A stretch of 35,631 bases of DNA from CAYFHQ01 sp964342805 (lineage in GTDB: Bacteria > Bacillota > Clostridia > Peptostreptococcales > Acidaminobacteraceae), in contig CAYFHQ010000028.1 in the NCBI GenBank assembly GCA_964342805.1, forward strand, positions 1-35,631, in the 5' to 3' direction. The notes under the pieces were generated by a model. It saw only the letters and a program-made list of their open reading frames with translations. It was not told the origin of the DNA and searched no databases. Positions 1 through 7,332 of the stretch are shown one piece after another. Within the stretch, counting starts at the first letter, position 1. The number at the start of each line of letters is the position of its first letter. Position numbers and translations under genes: made by a program.

Positions 1-131
1 TTAGTAAGGAACAAGCGGGTGAGATCCTAGCCGCTGCAGACATTGACCCCAAGCGTCGAGGAGAAACCCTGTCCATTGACGAGTTTGCCACCCTGGCCAA
101 TACCCTGGTGGAATTCCGTCGCAGGGGTTAA
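1..131 (+). CDS. rsmA: 16S rRNA dimethyladenosine transferase RsmA (KsgA), C-terminal end
   Basis: Only the last 43 codons are in the window (frame beginning at base 3, TAA at 129-131). The translated end contains IDPKRRGETLSIDEFATLAN, which is the characteristic C-terminal helical segment of RsmA/KsgA. The full enzyme dimethylates two adjacent adenines near the 3' end of 16S rRNA during 30S maturation, using S-adenosylmethionine; the catalytic Rossmann domain lies upstream of the window. The gene is followed by a strong intrinsic terminator, so it ends its transcription unit. Assignment is from the conserved tail only, but that tail is distinctive. Confidence 0.88.
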   Translation, partial: SKEQAGEILAAADIDPKRRGETLSIDEFATLANTLVEFRRRG

Positions 132-171
132 GACCCTTCACAATGAAGTGAAAATAAACCATAAAGAAACC

Positions 172-206
172 AATCCCCAAAGCGATTCCTAAGCGCTTTG
201 GGGATT
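172..206 (+). terminator. Intrinsic terminator after rsmA
   Basis: A 13-base arm (172-184) and its complement (194-206) form a stem with CCCCAAAGCG/CGCTTTGGGG at its core, followed by a T-rich run. The hairpin lies between the convergent rsmA and serine-hydrolase remnant and could serve both strands. Confidence 0.85.
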
Positions 207-208
207 TT

Positions 209-847
209 TTATGACTGGAAAAGGGCCCTATAAACCTCACCAATAAAGCCCTTGAGCTGGTGGACCCCTAAGTTGCTATTGGTCATAACCACCAGGGTGG
301 TCTGGTCCCTGAGGTAGCCAATGACCATGGACTGGAAGCCAATTCCCCAGCCCATGGAGGACACCTCAAGCCCCTTCTCAGTCTGGTCGAGAAAAAGGCC
401 TAGACCCGCCCAAGGGGTCTCAAACTGGGGGGAAACCATGTCCTCGTAAAGGGTTTTTGCTATGCCCAGTTGACTTTGACCCACCAAGCCATGTTGGATT
501 TCCCTGACCAGGGTCAAGAGGTCCTCCGACGTGGACCAAAGCCCAGCTGCGGCGGCAAAGGGGTAGACCGGAAAGGGAGAAGATGCGGTTTTGCCAACCC
601 TGTCATGGCCCCTACAATCCTGGCCTTCCCGGGCTGAGTCGTCTTCAAGAATCACCTGGGTCTGGGTCATACCCAGGGGGTTCAAGACCTCTTCTTTAAG
701 GATTTGGCTGAAGGATTTGGGCGTCTCTCTTCCTTTGTTGACTTGGGACAGGATGACTGCTTCAATCAGGCAGTAGCCCATGTCCGAGTGTGAAAGGTCT
801 TGCCTGGTTGAGGGCTTGCTCAGGTGTGGTGCTTGTGGGTCTAGGAC
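209..847 (-). pseudogene. Truncated serine hydrolase (class C beta-lactamase/penicillin-binding-like), 3' part only
   Basis: The minus-strand reading frame runs from just after an in-frame TGA at 848-850 down to 209. It shows the second active-site motif of the beta-lactamase/DD-peptidase superfamily (HSDMGYCLIEAVIL, the YSN-like Y-x-N position) and the typical continuation: LNPLGMTQT, then FAAAAGLWSTSEDLLTL, then GMGW/GYL-type strands near the end. The N-terminal half, which should carry the nucleophile motif SxxK, is missing; the AraC-type gene begins about 100 bases beyond on the other strand. A full family member is usually 330 or more residues, while about 213 codons remain here. I infer a 5'-deleted remnant. 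A translated product starting at the internal ATG (781) could exist but would lack the catalytic serine. Confidence 0.7.
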
Positions 848-873
848 TCATATTTTCCTCCTGGGGGCAGTGG

Positions 874-901
874 TTGCAGACTAGGTCCAGTATAGTATGA
901 T
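874..901 (+). promoter_or_regulatory. Possible sigma-A promoter for the AraC-type gene
   Basis: TTGCAG (874-879) and TATGAT (896-901) are separated by 16 bases, about 45 bases upstream of the AraC-type start codon. Weak -35 match, no other support. Confidence 0.3.
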
Positions 902-945
902 AGAGGTGACGATTTTTAATCATTCTTGCCAACTTTGGAGGTCCT

Positions 946-1320
946 ATGGAATTGGCTGCAATGAACCGGGCACTGACATATATCGAAGACCACTTGGGGG
1001 CACCCTTGACGGTCAAGACCATTGCCCAAGTGGCGGGCTATTCCCCCTTCCACTTCGACCGGGTCTTTCGCTATGCCCTGGGGGAACCCCTCATGGCCTA
1101 TGTGCGCAAGAGACGGTTGACGGAGGCGGCTGGCCTTTTGGTTGAGACAGACATGCGGATCATTGATATTGCTGTCCAGGTGGGCTTTGCCTCCCAACAG
1201 GCCTTTTCCACCACCTTTGCCAAGTACTTTGAAATGCCTCCGGGTCGTTTTAGAAAACAAGGTCTGCGCAGGTCCCTCCTGGAGAAGAAGGCTCTGACCC
1301 TGGACGCAGTTCCCGCCTGA
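946..1320 (+). CDS. AraC-family regulator, DNA-binding half (split gene)
   Basis: The 124-residue product is an AraC-type double helix-turn-helix: first HTH around TVKTIAQVAGYSPFHFDRVF (residues about 22-42), second around RIIDIAVQVGFASQQAFSTTFAKYF with the classic PGRFR end. The start ATG has TTGGAGGT seven bases upstream. The next reading frame (from 1326) encodes a GyrI-like ligand domain. In MarA/Rob-type proteins these two parts form one chain of about 280-290 residues, so the TGA at 1318-1320 is more likely the result of a frameshift near 1300-1320 than a natural end. The DNA-binding part alone (like MarA/SoxS) could still act. Likely target: an efflux or drug-response gene, unknown here. 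Confidence 0.75.
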   Translation: MELAAMNRALTYIEDHLGAPLTVKTIAQVAGYSPFHFDRVFRYALGEPLMAYVRKRRLTEAAGLLVETDMRIIDIAVQVGFASQQAFSTTFAKYFEMPPGRFRKQGLRRSLLEKKALTLDAVPA

Positions 1321-1325
1321 GGCCC

Positions 1326-1841
1326 TTGACCACCCGGGTGCCCAAGAGGGTCCACAAAGTGGCCTTTGAAGTGGTGGGCTTGTATACTTACGGGACCAAT
1401 AACCAGGGGGAAATTCCTGCCCTTTGGCAGGCCTTTATACCAAGGATTGGTGACATTCAAGACCGGGCCAGGCCTGGGGTGACCCTAGGTGTGTGTGACC
1501 ATGTGGACCACTTTGACGCACAAGTAACTGCCTTTGGTTACCTTGCAGGGGTTGAGGTTAAGGACGGTGCTAAGATACCTGAAGGCATGGAGAAAATCCA
1601 GGTGGCCAGCCAGACCTACCTGGTCTTTACCCATGTGGGGTCCACAGGCGACTTGGAGGAAACCTACCAGTATATTTATGGGTCCTACTTGTTTCAGTCC
1701 AAGGCTGTCCTGGTGGATGCACCGGATTTTGAGTGGTATGACCACCGGTTTGATGGGGGTGTTGGCCAATCAGAACTGGATATATATATTCCTATTGCTG
1801 GTTTGGATTCAGTGGATTTTGACCGGGTGGATGGGGAATGA
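1326..1841 (+). CDS. GyrI-like small-molecule-binding domain, detached from the AraC HTH
   Basis: The frame shows the pattern of GyrI-like/AraC effector-binding domains: an opening strand VHKVAFEVVGLYTYG, a central ARPGVTLGVCDHVD segment, FGYLAGVEV, then the QTYLVFTHVGS strand and a closing DIYIPIA strand. These domains bind hydrophobic or cationic small molecules. There is no ribosome site before the only nearby start (TTG at 1326, six bases after the upstream TGA), and the frame is offset by two from the AraC part. I infer that this is the C-terminal half of one AraC-GyrI protein separated by an indel. Translational coupling giving two polypeptides cannot be excluded. Confidence 0.65.
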   Translation: MTTRVPKRVHKVAFEVVGLYTYGTNNQGEIPALWQAFIPRIGDIQDRARPGVTLGVCDHVDHFDAQVTAFGYLAGVEVKDGAKIPEGMEKIQVASQTYLVFTHVGSTGDLEETYQYIYGSYLFQSKAVLVDAPDFEWYDHRFDGGVGQSELDIYIPIAGLDSVDFDRVDGE

Positions 1842-1911
1842 AAAAGGGAAATGGGACGGGGTTGTTGAATGAGTAAAGGACGGGTGTTGACCCGTTAGAA
1901 GGTGAGGAGTC

Positions 1912-2640
1912 ATGAATAAACGATTTTCGAGGTCATATCAGCGATTTGACTCGCGACTCAGGTATATTCAGCAACACTCCCAGATGGTCTATGTGTCCTT
2001 GACCCAGTTGAAAAAACTATTGCCAACGGACCGCAACAAGACCATTTGTGAAGTGCTGGACGTGAGTAAGACCACGTATGAACAGTTGAACCAGCCTTGT
2101 TCTCGCCACAATAAAGAGCGGATGATCAAGTACTCTTTTAAGAAGAACAATGAGCAGGTCATTATTGATATCTTTAATGCGTATTCACAGTATTTGAAGG
2201 ATATCTTGGCGGAAATGTACGATGTGTCCCCAGAGCAGATATTGGAAAAGTCCAATAAGGTGATGACATTTTCGGACATACAAAATCACGATAGCATGGA
2301 TGATTTAAAGAAAACCATGATCGACGAGATTTTCCGGGACTTGGAGCGGAGCAAGAGCACAAAAAAAATCCTCTTCAAGGTTATTGGCCACACGGGTATT
2401 CGGACCAATAAAAATGACCTGGAGCGGGCACTGGCATATCTGGACTTACGACATATGGTGGTGCACAACGAAAGCAAGATCAACAAGGACTATGAGAAGA
2501 ACCACCACAAGTTGCTCAAGTTGAAGGACGGGGACGACGTGCCCGTGGTCTACCAGACGACCCAGCGGATGCACGACTCGGTCCACAAGATGGTGGAAGA
2601 GGTGGACCAGGCCCTGGTGAAGGGTGGTTTTGTAGCCTAA
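1912..2640 (+). CDS. HEPN-domain protein (candidate RNase), 242 aa
   Basis: I do not recognise a named family for the whole protein. Near the C-terminal end the sequence reads LDLRHMVVHNESKINKDY, in which R180-x4-H185 followed by N matches the Rx4-6H signature of HEPN ribonucleases (compare the common R-N-x-I-V-H-N form), at the end of a helix as in that superfamily. The N-terminal 60 residues are basic, with a possible HTH-like stretch (ICEVLDVSKTTYEQLNQPCS). The start ATG follows GGTGAGGAG. There is no partner nucleotidyltransferase or antitoxin next to it; the flanking genes are the split AraC regulator and a diguanylate cyclase on the other strand. A lone HEPN protein may act in defence or RNA turnover. 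Function is inference only. Confidence 0.6.
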   Translation: MNKRFSRSYQRFDSRLRYIQQHSQMVYVSLTQLKKLLPTDRNKTICEVLDVSKTTYEQLNQPCSRHNKERMIKYSFKKNNEQVIIDIFNAYSQYLKDILAEMYDVSPEQILEKSNKVMTFSDIQNHDSMDDLKKTMIDEIFRDLERSKSTKKILFKVIGHTGIRTNKNDLERALAYLDLRHMVVHNESKINKDYEKNHHKLLKLKDGDDVPVVYQTTQRMHDSVHKMVEEVDQALVKGGFVA

Positions 2641-2741
2641 AAGACTTTGGTCAAACCAGCTTCATCTTTGGTTGGCCACGGTCCTTGGGACATTTGGCCA
2701 CCGGAAGATCCATACAGTAAACGAAGATCAATGCAGTAAAA

Positions 2742-2790
2742 AAGGAAGGGACGTGAGATTAGATTCTCCGTTCCTTCCTTGTGCTTTTTT
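2742..2790 (+). terminator. Terminator between the HEPN gene and the convergent GGDEF gene
   Basis: AAGGAAGGGACG (2742-2753) pairs with CGTTCCTTCCTT (2769-2780), followed by GTGCTTTTTT. The right arm overlaps the 3' end of the minus-strand diguanylate cyclase gene. Confidence 0.7.
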
Positions 2791-3892
2791 GCATATAGAG
2801 GACCTGGTCGGCCTTGGACACGCCGGTCCAAATGTCGTCCCCCTCCCTGGGGGTAATGATATGGTAGCCGGAACTGATGGTCACTTGGTCCGAAGTCATG
2901 CTCTTTTCATGGGCCATGGCCAGGTCACGGATGGTCAGGGTTAGTTTATCTGTGAAGGAGGCCAATTGGTGGCTGTCGGTGTCTATGAAGAGGATAATGA
3001 ACTCGTCACCTCCGAAGCGGCCAGCTTGACCGTGGTACTTGTCTGCCAGGTCGTGGAGGGTTTTTCCCACCTGACGGATGACGTCGTCTCCAGCCACGTG
3101 GCCATAGTGGTCGTTGTATTCTTTGAAGTAGTCGATGTCCAAAAGGATGACCCCTAAATTGGTCTGGAGATCTATGGCGTTGGCGAAGGCTGAGGTATAG
3201 AGCCGCTCCCAGGTATTTCGGTTGTAGACACCGGACAGGGTGTCAAACTGGGAGATATATTCCAAGTTGGTGTTAAGCTCCATGAGTTGCTGGTTTTGAA
3301 CAAAGTTCCGCTTGGTCAATTCATGGAGGTAGGCCCGGATGATAATGGCAAAGCCAACGATTTGGGTACTGGAAGTTAAAACCGTGCTGGACAGGACGGT
3401 GGAAGACCGAATGATATTGAGCAGGCCCATGAACATGAGGTGGTTAACGGACAGGATGGCCGTGAAACGGGGCGTTTGCACATCTAGGATAATGGCATAG
3501 ACAAAGACGACAATATAATAGACCACAATTTCCTCGTGTTGAAATTGGTCGGCAATGGCAATGCCAACCGCCCAGAAGATGTGGTAGTAGGCTAGGAGGA
3601 GGGTGAAAACACCATAAAAACGTAGCTTCTGGTCTTTGAACTTGACCAGGTGGCCCAAGAGGAGCAGGAGGATATTAGCAGCAATGGTAGCCCCATAAAA
3701 AGTGTAATAGCCACGAAGAATGATGGGCTCGTTTGTAAAGGGGGTCATGAGGCTCATGAACAAGTTATAGACTTGAATGAGCAGGATAACGCCGCTGGCT
3801 ATGAGCATTCGGTTAAAGTTGGTCACTGTGCTCTGCTTATTGTAGGTGTCCAAGAATCGCTGGGGGATCTTGAGGAACAATCGGCTCAGCAT
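2759..3892 (-). CDS. Membrane-anchored diguanylate cyclase (GGDEF)
   Basis: A protein of 377 residues. The first about 200 residues hold roughly six hydrophobic spans (for example MLIASGVILLIQVYNLFMSL and IVVYYIVVFVYAIILDV). A linker helix leads to a GGDEF domain beginning near TLSGVYNRNTWERL. The active loop is RFGGDEF at about residues 292-298, with the metal-binding LLDIDYFKEYNDHYGH segment upstream, so the cyclase site looks intact and should make c-di-GMP from two GTP. The usual RxxD inhibitory site five residues before the GGDEF motif is not present (HGQAG instead), so product feedback by that site is unlikely. The start ATG follows AAAGAGGT. It is transcribed alone. Confidence 0.9.
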   Translation of the reverse strand: MLSRLFLKIPQRFLDTYNKQSTVTNFNRMLIASGVILLIQVYNLFMSLMTPFTNEPIILRGYYTFYGATIAANILLLLLGHLVKFKDQKLRFYGVFTLLLAYYHIFWAVGIAIADQFQHEEIVVYYIVVFVYAIILDVQTPRFTAILSVNHLMFMGLLNIIRSSTVLSSTVLTSSTQIVGFAIIIRAYLHELTKRNFVQNQQLMELNTNLEYISQFDTLSGVYNRNTWERLYTSAFANAIDLQTNLGVILLDIDYFKEYNDHYGHVAGDDVIRQVGKTLHDLADKYHGQAGRFGGDEFIILFIDTDSHQLASFTDKLTLTIRDLAMAHEKSMTSDQVTISSGYHIITPREGDDIWTGVSKADQVLYMQKSTRKERRI

Positions 3893-4033
3893 ATCGCACC
3901 TCTTTTCATCAAATATAGGGTCATAAAAAGTAAATCACTTGCTAATCTGATTTATTTATATCCATTTAGTATACTTTTCACTCGAAATTGAATAGGAAAT
4001 CTCAGAGACTTAACAGTGGCGGTGGACGAGGGA

Positions 4034-4070
4034 TAAAAAAAGTCCGGGTAGCCTAGTCAAAGGCCCCGGA
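4034..4070 (-). terminator. Terminator of recU overlapping its stop codon
   Basis: On the minus strand TCCGGG and CCCGGA (4065-4070 and 4043-4048) form a stem with further pairing inside, followed by seven T (4034-4040). The recU stop codon (4053-4055) is inside the hairpin. On the plus strand the same stem is followed by TTTTTT, so it may work in both directions. Confidence 0.65.
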
Positions 4071-4598
4071 ACGTTTTTTATTGAGGTAGGTATTGAGAAC
4101 GGGAAGAAAGTTGAGGATGCCATTGGTGGCCATCTTGATTTCAAAATCCGGGTCCAGGTCCTTAAAGGGGATGGACTTTCGGCCCCCCTGCTGGGCAATA
4201 GTCACATACTTGACCAGGACTTCATAGGGGATCAGGTGGTAGCAGTCACAGTGTTTGAAGTGGGCAATGATAAAGGCCAGGCCTTTTTGGTCCACAATGT
4301 CATGCATGAACTCCACCTGGTGGTCATGGATATTGGACAGGGGCAGGGACTTTTGTGCTGTTTCCTTTGCATCAAAAGCAATGCCGATGCCCTGCATAAT
4401 GCCCATAAAGTCGACCGTGGACTTTTTCTCGAAAAAGCCCTTGGTAATGGTGCCGTTTCCATCAATGTCGATGACCTTCACGGGGGTTGCTATTTTATCC
4501 ACACGACCGAGTTTTTGCTGTCGATAGTATTCAATGGTGGTTGTGATCAGGTCTTCCAGGTCGCTTCCCCGGAGGCCCCTTGTACGCCAAGTCGTCAT
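4053..4598 (-). CDS. recU: Holliday junction resolvase RecU
   Basis: The 181-residue protein matches the RecU family along its length: YYRQQKLGRVDKIATPVKV, then TKGFFEKKSTVDFMGIMQG, then GIAFDAKETAQK and PLSNIHDHQVEFM. These carry the PD-(D/E)xK-like catalytic residues (D63 in STVDF, D76 and K78 in FDAKE). RecU cuts four-way junctions formed during recombination and repair and helps chromosome segregation in Firmicutes. It is a little shorter than the Bacillus protein (about 206 aa), mainly at the N-terminus. The start ATG at 4598 is preceded by AGGAGGT. The usual neighbour, a penicillin-binding protein gene, is absent. A DnaA-box-like cluster lies just upstream. Confidence 0.93.
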   Translation of the reverse strand: MTTWRTRGLRGSDLEDLITTTIEYYRQQKLGRVDKIATPVKVIDIDGNGTITKGFFEKKSTVDFMGIMQGIGIAFDAKETAQKSLPLSNIHDHQVEFMHDIVDQKGLAFIIAHFKHCDCYHLIPYEVLVKYVTIAQQGGRKSIPFKDLDPDFEIKMATNGILNFLPVLNTYLNKKRSGAFD

Positions 4599-4610
4599 TT
4601 ATACCTCCTG

Positions 4611-4907
4611 TTTTCCACAAGTATAGTCTAACATGAAAGGGCTTTTAGGGGGTTTTTACTTGTTTTGCCCACAAAATCTGTGGATAACTTGTGGATACTG
4701 TTGACAACCCAAACAATTTTGCAGACTTATAACAAAATCGTAACGATTGAAAGGGCACTTGGTGATTTTTATACGAATGATAAGAATGAGCCATTGTTAA
4801 TTTGTTCGGGGGAAGGGAGTGAATCTAGAAATATCCACAAATTCCACAGCGAATATGTGGAAAACTCCTGGAGGATGGCTAATCATCCCCATCCTGGCTG
4901 TGGATAG
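4611..4907. other. Cluster of DnaA-box-like 9-mers (possible origin or DnaA-titration region)
   Basis: In about 300 non-coding bases upstream of recU there is one exact DnaA box (TTATCCACA on the minus strand, 4679-4687) and five single-mismatch boxes: 4611-4619 (plus), 4690-4698 (minus), 4831-4839 (plus), 4856-4864 (minus) and 4899-4907 (minus). AT-rich DNA lies between and after them. The flanking genes diverge from the site (recU leftward, the HesB-like gene rightward). No dnaA or dnaN is in the window, so this may be an origin, a DnaA-regulated promoter region or a titration site. The rest of 4599-4999 shows no credible gene. Confidence 0.5.
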
Positions 4908-4999
4908 GGACTTTTGTATTAATACCTGAACACGATCATTGTTTAATCCCTGTCAAAAAAGGGCATACATGTTGCGGGAGTAAAAAAAGCGACCAGGGG

Positions 5000-5028
5000 T
5001 TGACAACCATATCACAAGGGATTATTCT
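5000..5028 (+). promoter_or_regulatory. Sigma-A promoter of the HesB-like selenoprotein gene
   Basis: Perfect -35 TTGACA (5000-5005), 17-base spacer, -10 TATTCT (5023-5028), about 50 bases upstream of the start codon. Confidence 0.7.
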
Positions 5029-5078
5029 ATAGACACAAAGACCCCCCTACCAGAGGGGTGGGAAAAGGAGGTCCTGAT

Positions 5079-5381
5079 ATGAGTTTTCATCTTACTGACG
5101 CTGCTAGAGAAGAAGTCACAAACATGATGAATGTCAAACAATCCGATAGCCTAATGGTGCGGGTATTCGTAAAAGGCTTTGGTTGAGGCGGCCCCGTGTT
5201 TGGCGTTGCTCTGGACGAGCGACATGACTCTGACTACGAAGAGGAACAAAACGGCGCGAAAATAATTGTGGACAAGGAACTACTGGACATATATAAGGGA
5301 TTCGAAATCGACTTCACTGAAAGCTGGTTTTCCAAAGGATTCTTTGTAAGACCTGCAGCAGGCATGGTCTCCAGCTGCTAG
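5079..5381 (+). CDS. HesB-like selenoprotein (UGA read as selenocysteine)
   Basis: Reading from ATG 5079 (AAAAGGAGG upstream) through one in-frame TGA at 5184-5186 gives a continuous 100-residue protein ending at TAG 5379-5381. The opening (MSFHLTDAAREEVTNMM) and the stretch VRVFVKGFG-U36-GGPVFGVAL match the HesB/IscA fold, in which this position is the first conserved cysteine (GxCGG or GxUGG). Clostridial HesB-like proteins with selenocysteine at this site are a known family. A conserved SC ends the protein. No start codon suits the part after TGA, and homology continues across it, so readthrough is the natural reading. It probably binds a metal or Fe-S cluster or acts in thiol redox chemistry. 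A glutaredoxin-like gene follows 63 bases later. I could not draw a convincing SECIS hairpin by eye. Confidence 0.85.
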
Positions 5382-5444
5382 ACTTGTACACCCGTCGTTC
5401 AAGTTGTACAATGAAGATGAACACTACACAGACGGAGGTTTCTT

Positions 5445-5675
5445 ATGAGCAAAAAAGTTGTTGTATACACAAGTAATACTTGCGGTTACTGCCACATGGC
5501 AAAAGACTACCTAAATGAGAACAACGTAGAATTCGAAGAAAAGAACGTATCAACAGACCCAGTTGCACGTAAAGAGCTAATGAGCCAAGGTTTCATGGGC
5601 GTACCAGTGATTTATGTGGACGACGAAGTTGTTCAGGGATTCGACAAAAACAAGCTGGACGAACTACTCAAGTAG
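5445..5675 (+). CDS. Glutaredoxin-like protein (NrdH/YruB type)
   Basis: A 76-residue protein with the thioredoxin fold in compact form: a first strand VVVYTSNTCGYC holding the redox pair C13-G-Y-C16, a helix, the pattern FEEKNVSTDP, the cis-proline loop MGVPVIYV, and a final GFDKNKLDELL helix. It should reduce disulfides in the cytoplasm, or act as an electron donor to another enzyme. The start ATG follows GGAGG. It lies directly after the HesB-like selenoprotein gene and before a strong terminator, so the two probably share one thiol/selenol redox unit. Leucine is mostly CTA here, as in the other apparently well-expressed genes of the window. Confidence 0.88.
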   Translation: MSKKVVVYTSNTCGYCHMAKDYLNENNVEFEEKNVSTDPVARKELMSQGFMGVPVIYVDDEVVQGFDKNKLDELLK

Positions 5676-5698
5676 GGACGCCATGACATGCACAAAAG

Positions 5699-5756
5699 AG
5701 CCGACTTATTCCAGAGTAAGGTTGAAACATACTTTGGTATAAGTCGGCTGTCTTTG
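5699..5756 (+). terminator. Terminator after the glutaredoxin-like gene
   Basis: AGCCGACTTAT (5699-5709) pairs with ATAAGTCGGCT (5739-5749), with inner pairing CCAGAGTA/TACTTTGG, followed by a T-rich tail. Confidence 0.85.
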
Positions 5757-5844
5757 TTTTTTGGCCTTTATGTCTTGTCTAACAAGACCTTAGAAACTCC
5801 ATCAAAGAGCAAAAGCAAGGGTCGTCTGTTCAAAAGGCCCCAGC

Positions 5845-6648
5845 TTATTTGACCGCCACTGGCAGGTAGACCACCGTACGGTACTTGTCGGGGTTGCCCT
5901 TGAGCAGCATACCGGGTCCTTTCTCATAGACCTCCCGGGAGGGGGTCAAAACCTCATAGTCTAGGTCCAGGGCCTTGTCCATGAGGGCCTTATAGGCGTG
6001 ACCCATCCCTTCATAGGCGCCCACATGGAGGGTTCTCAGGCTTTTTTGGCCAGGCAGGGTCTTGGTGGTAACTGCTCCCTTTTGAATGGTCTTTTTGACA
6101 GGAACACACACTTCAATATCAGCGTCTTCTTCTTTAAACTCCATGTCATGGCACATGGCCATGGCGGGACCAGCTGCTGCGCCGCCTACAGCCCCCACGA
6201 GCCTACCAAAGTAGGTCCCCATTTCATCAAATCGTCCTCTATATCGGATGGAAGCCACCTTAAGGGCTGGTGCGTCCACCACTTCTACTTCATAGGTCTC
6301 CTGGTTCATGGATTCCACCTCCTTACGAATATGGTTTTGAATTTGCTTGTTCACCTTTCTCAGTTGCAGGATCCGCTGGGTGATCTGGTCTTGCTTCTCC
6401 AGCAGGTAGGCCTGCAGGTCGGCCTCGTCTTCCATATGGTCCAGGACTTCCTTAATTTCTGGCAGGGTGAATTCCATGGTCTTTAATAATAAGATGCGCT
6501 CTATCCGATAAAACTCGGCGTCGGAATAATAGCGGTAGCCTGAGGCGTCATCGATTTTGGCTGGCAGCAGGAGGTCGATCTCATGGTAATAGCGGAGAGT
6601 CTTTACGGAGACCCCCACCATGCGGGAAAAGCTTCCGATCTGATACAT
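5845..6648 (-). CDS. MerR-family regulator with GyrI-like ligand domain (BmrR type)
   Basis: The 267-residue protein begins with a MerR winged helix (YQIGSFSRMVGVSVKTLRYYHEIDLL, then GYRYYSDAEFYRIERI), followed by a coiled-coil dimerisation helix (about residues 75-115) and a C-terminal GyrI-like domain (YEVEVVDAPALKVASIRYRG to the closing VVYLPVAV strand). BmrR-type proteins bind lipophilic cations and turn on efflux or detoxification genes by twisting long-spacer promoters. The start ATG is preceded by GGAGGGAGG. It is 12 bases downstream of the other GyrI-like gene and in the same operon, behind a 20-base-spacer promoter, so it probably regulates its own operon. Confidence 0.88.
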   Translation of the reverse strand: MYQIGSFSRMVGVSVKTLRYYHEIDLLLPAKIDDASGYRYYSDAEFYRIERILLLKTMEFTLPEIKEVLDHMEDEADLQAYLLEKQDQITQRILQLRKVNKQIQNHIRKEVESMNQETYEVEVVDAPALKVASIRYRGRFDEMGTYFGRLVGAVGGAAAGPAMAMCHDMEFKEEDADIEVCVPVKKTIQKGAVTTKTLPGQKSLRTLHVGAYEGMGHAYKALMDKALDLDYEVLTPSREVYEKGPGMLLKGNPDKYRTVVYLPVAVK

Positions 6649-6660
6649 GTGTCCTCCCTC

Positions 6661-7296
6661 CTACCTTTTTTCTACCTTAAATCGCAGGACCGTCTTTAGT
6701 TTCTCCGGGGCAGTCCGGTTAAAGTCGCTGAGATAGATCTCCCGGTGGATTTTTGACTGGCGTCTGTAGCCTTCTTCCTCTGCCCAAGCTTCCATTCGGG
6801 CAAATGTGGCAGGTTCGTCATCAAAGGGACCCATATGGAGCATCTGGCAAACTAGGCCATCTGTTTGCCTGTCGAACCGTACGGCAGACAGGGAGGGGTT
6901 GTCGTCAACAGCTTGGGCAATGGACCGCATCTTTTCCACGAAGTCAGGGGTGACAAAGTCTGGTTGGCGGATCATGAGGGTCCACTTGAAATTGGTCTTG
7001 TCTCTTGGATCATAAACCGTGCCAGGGATAATGTCCCATATCCCCTCTAGGGGAGGGACTACATATTCAAAGTAGTCTGCTGGGGCATGGCCACTCTTGT
7101 GGGACATGCGGATTTTGTAGGCCAGGGTGTAGAGGGCCTTGACAGCTTGCTGGAAGACTTGACCCTGGGGGGCACCTTGACCATCGATCATTAGGTAGGG
7201 GAGGTCGGGGACTTCCAGGATGGCCGGTTTTTTGGCCGAGGGCTTGTAGAGGTGCTTGTCAGTCTTTTTAAAGTCGATTTTACTTGGGCTTGTCAT
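6661..7296 (-). CDS. GyrI-like small-molecule-binding protein, standalone
   Basis: This 211-residue cytoplasmic protein has no DNA-binding domain. It matches the GyrI-like standalone family: IDFKKTDKHLYKPSAKKPAILEVPDLPYLMIDGQGAPQG at the start, FEYVVPPLEGIWDI and KTNFKWTLMIRQPDFVT in the middle, and a conserved end with IHREIYLSDFNRTAPEKLKTVLRFKV. Members are often encoded next to MerR or AraC regulators and are thought to bind or hydrolyse toxic small molecules. First gene of the two-gene operon with the MerR regulator, directly behind the MerR-type promoter. Substrate unknown. Confidence 0.85.
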   Translation of the reverse strand: MTSPSKIDFKKTDKHLYKPSAKKPAILEVPDLPYLMIDGQGAPQGQVFQQAVKALYTLAYKIRMSHKSGHAPADYFEYVVPPLEGIWDIIPGTVYDPRDKTNFKWTLMIRQPDFVTPDFVEKMRSIAQAVDDNPSLSAVRFDRQTDGLVCQMLHMGPFDDEPATFARMEAWAEEEGYRRQSKIHREIYLSDFNRTAPEKLKTVLRFKVEKR

Positions 7297-7332
7297 GGGC
7301 TCACGTCCTTTCTTTTCCTTCTTCTTGATATG

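Noticed and set aside
4665..4907. An 80-codon open frame across the DnaA-box cluster
   Set aside because: TTG start without ribosome site, low-quality protein text, and it is made up partly of the repeated TGTGGA boxes.
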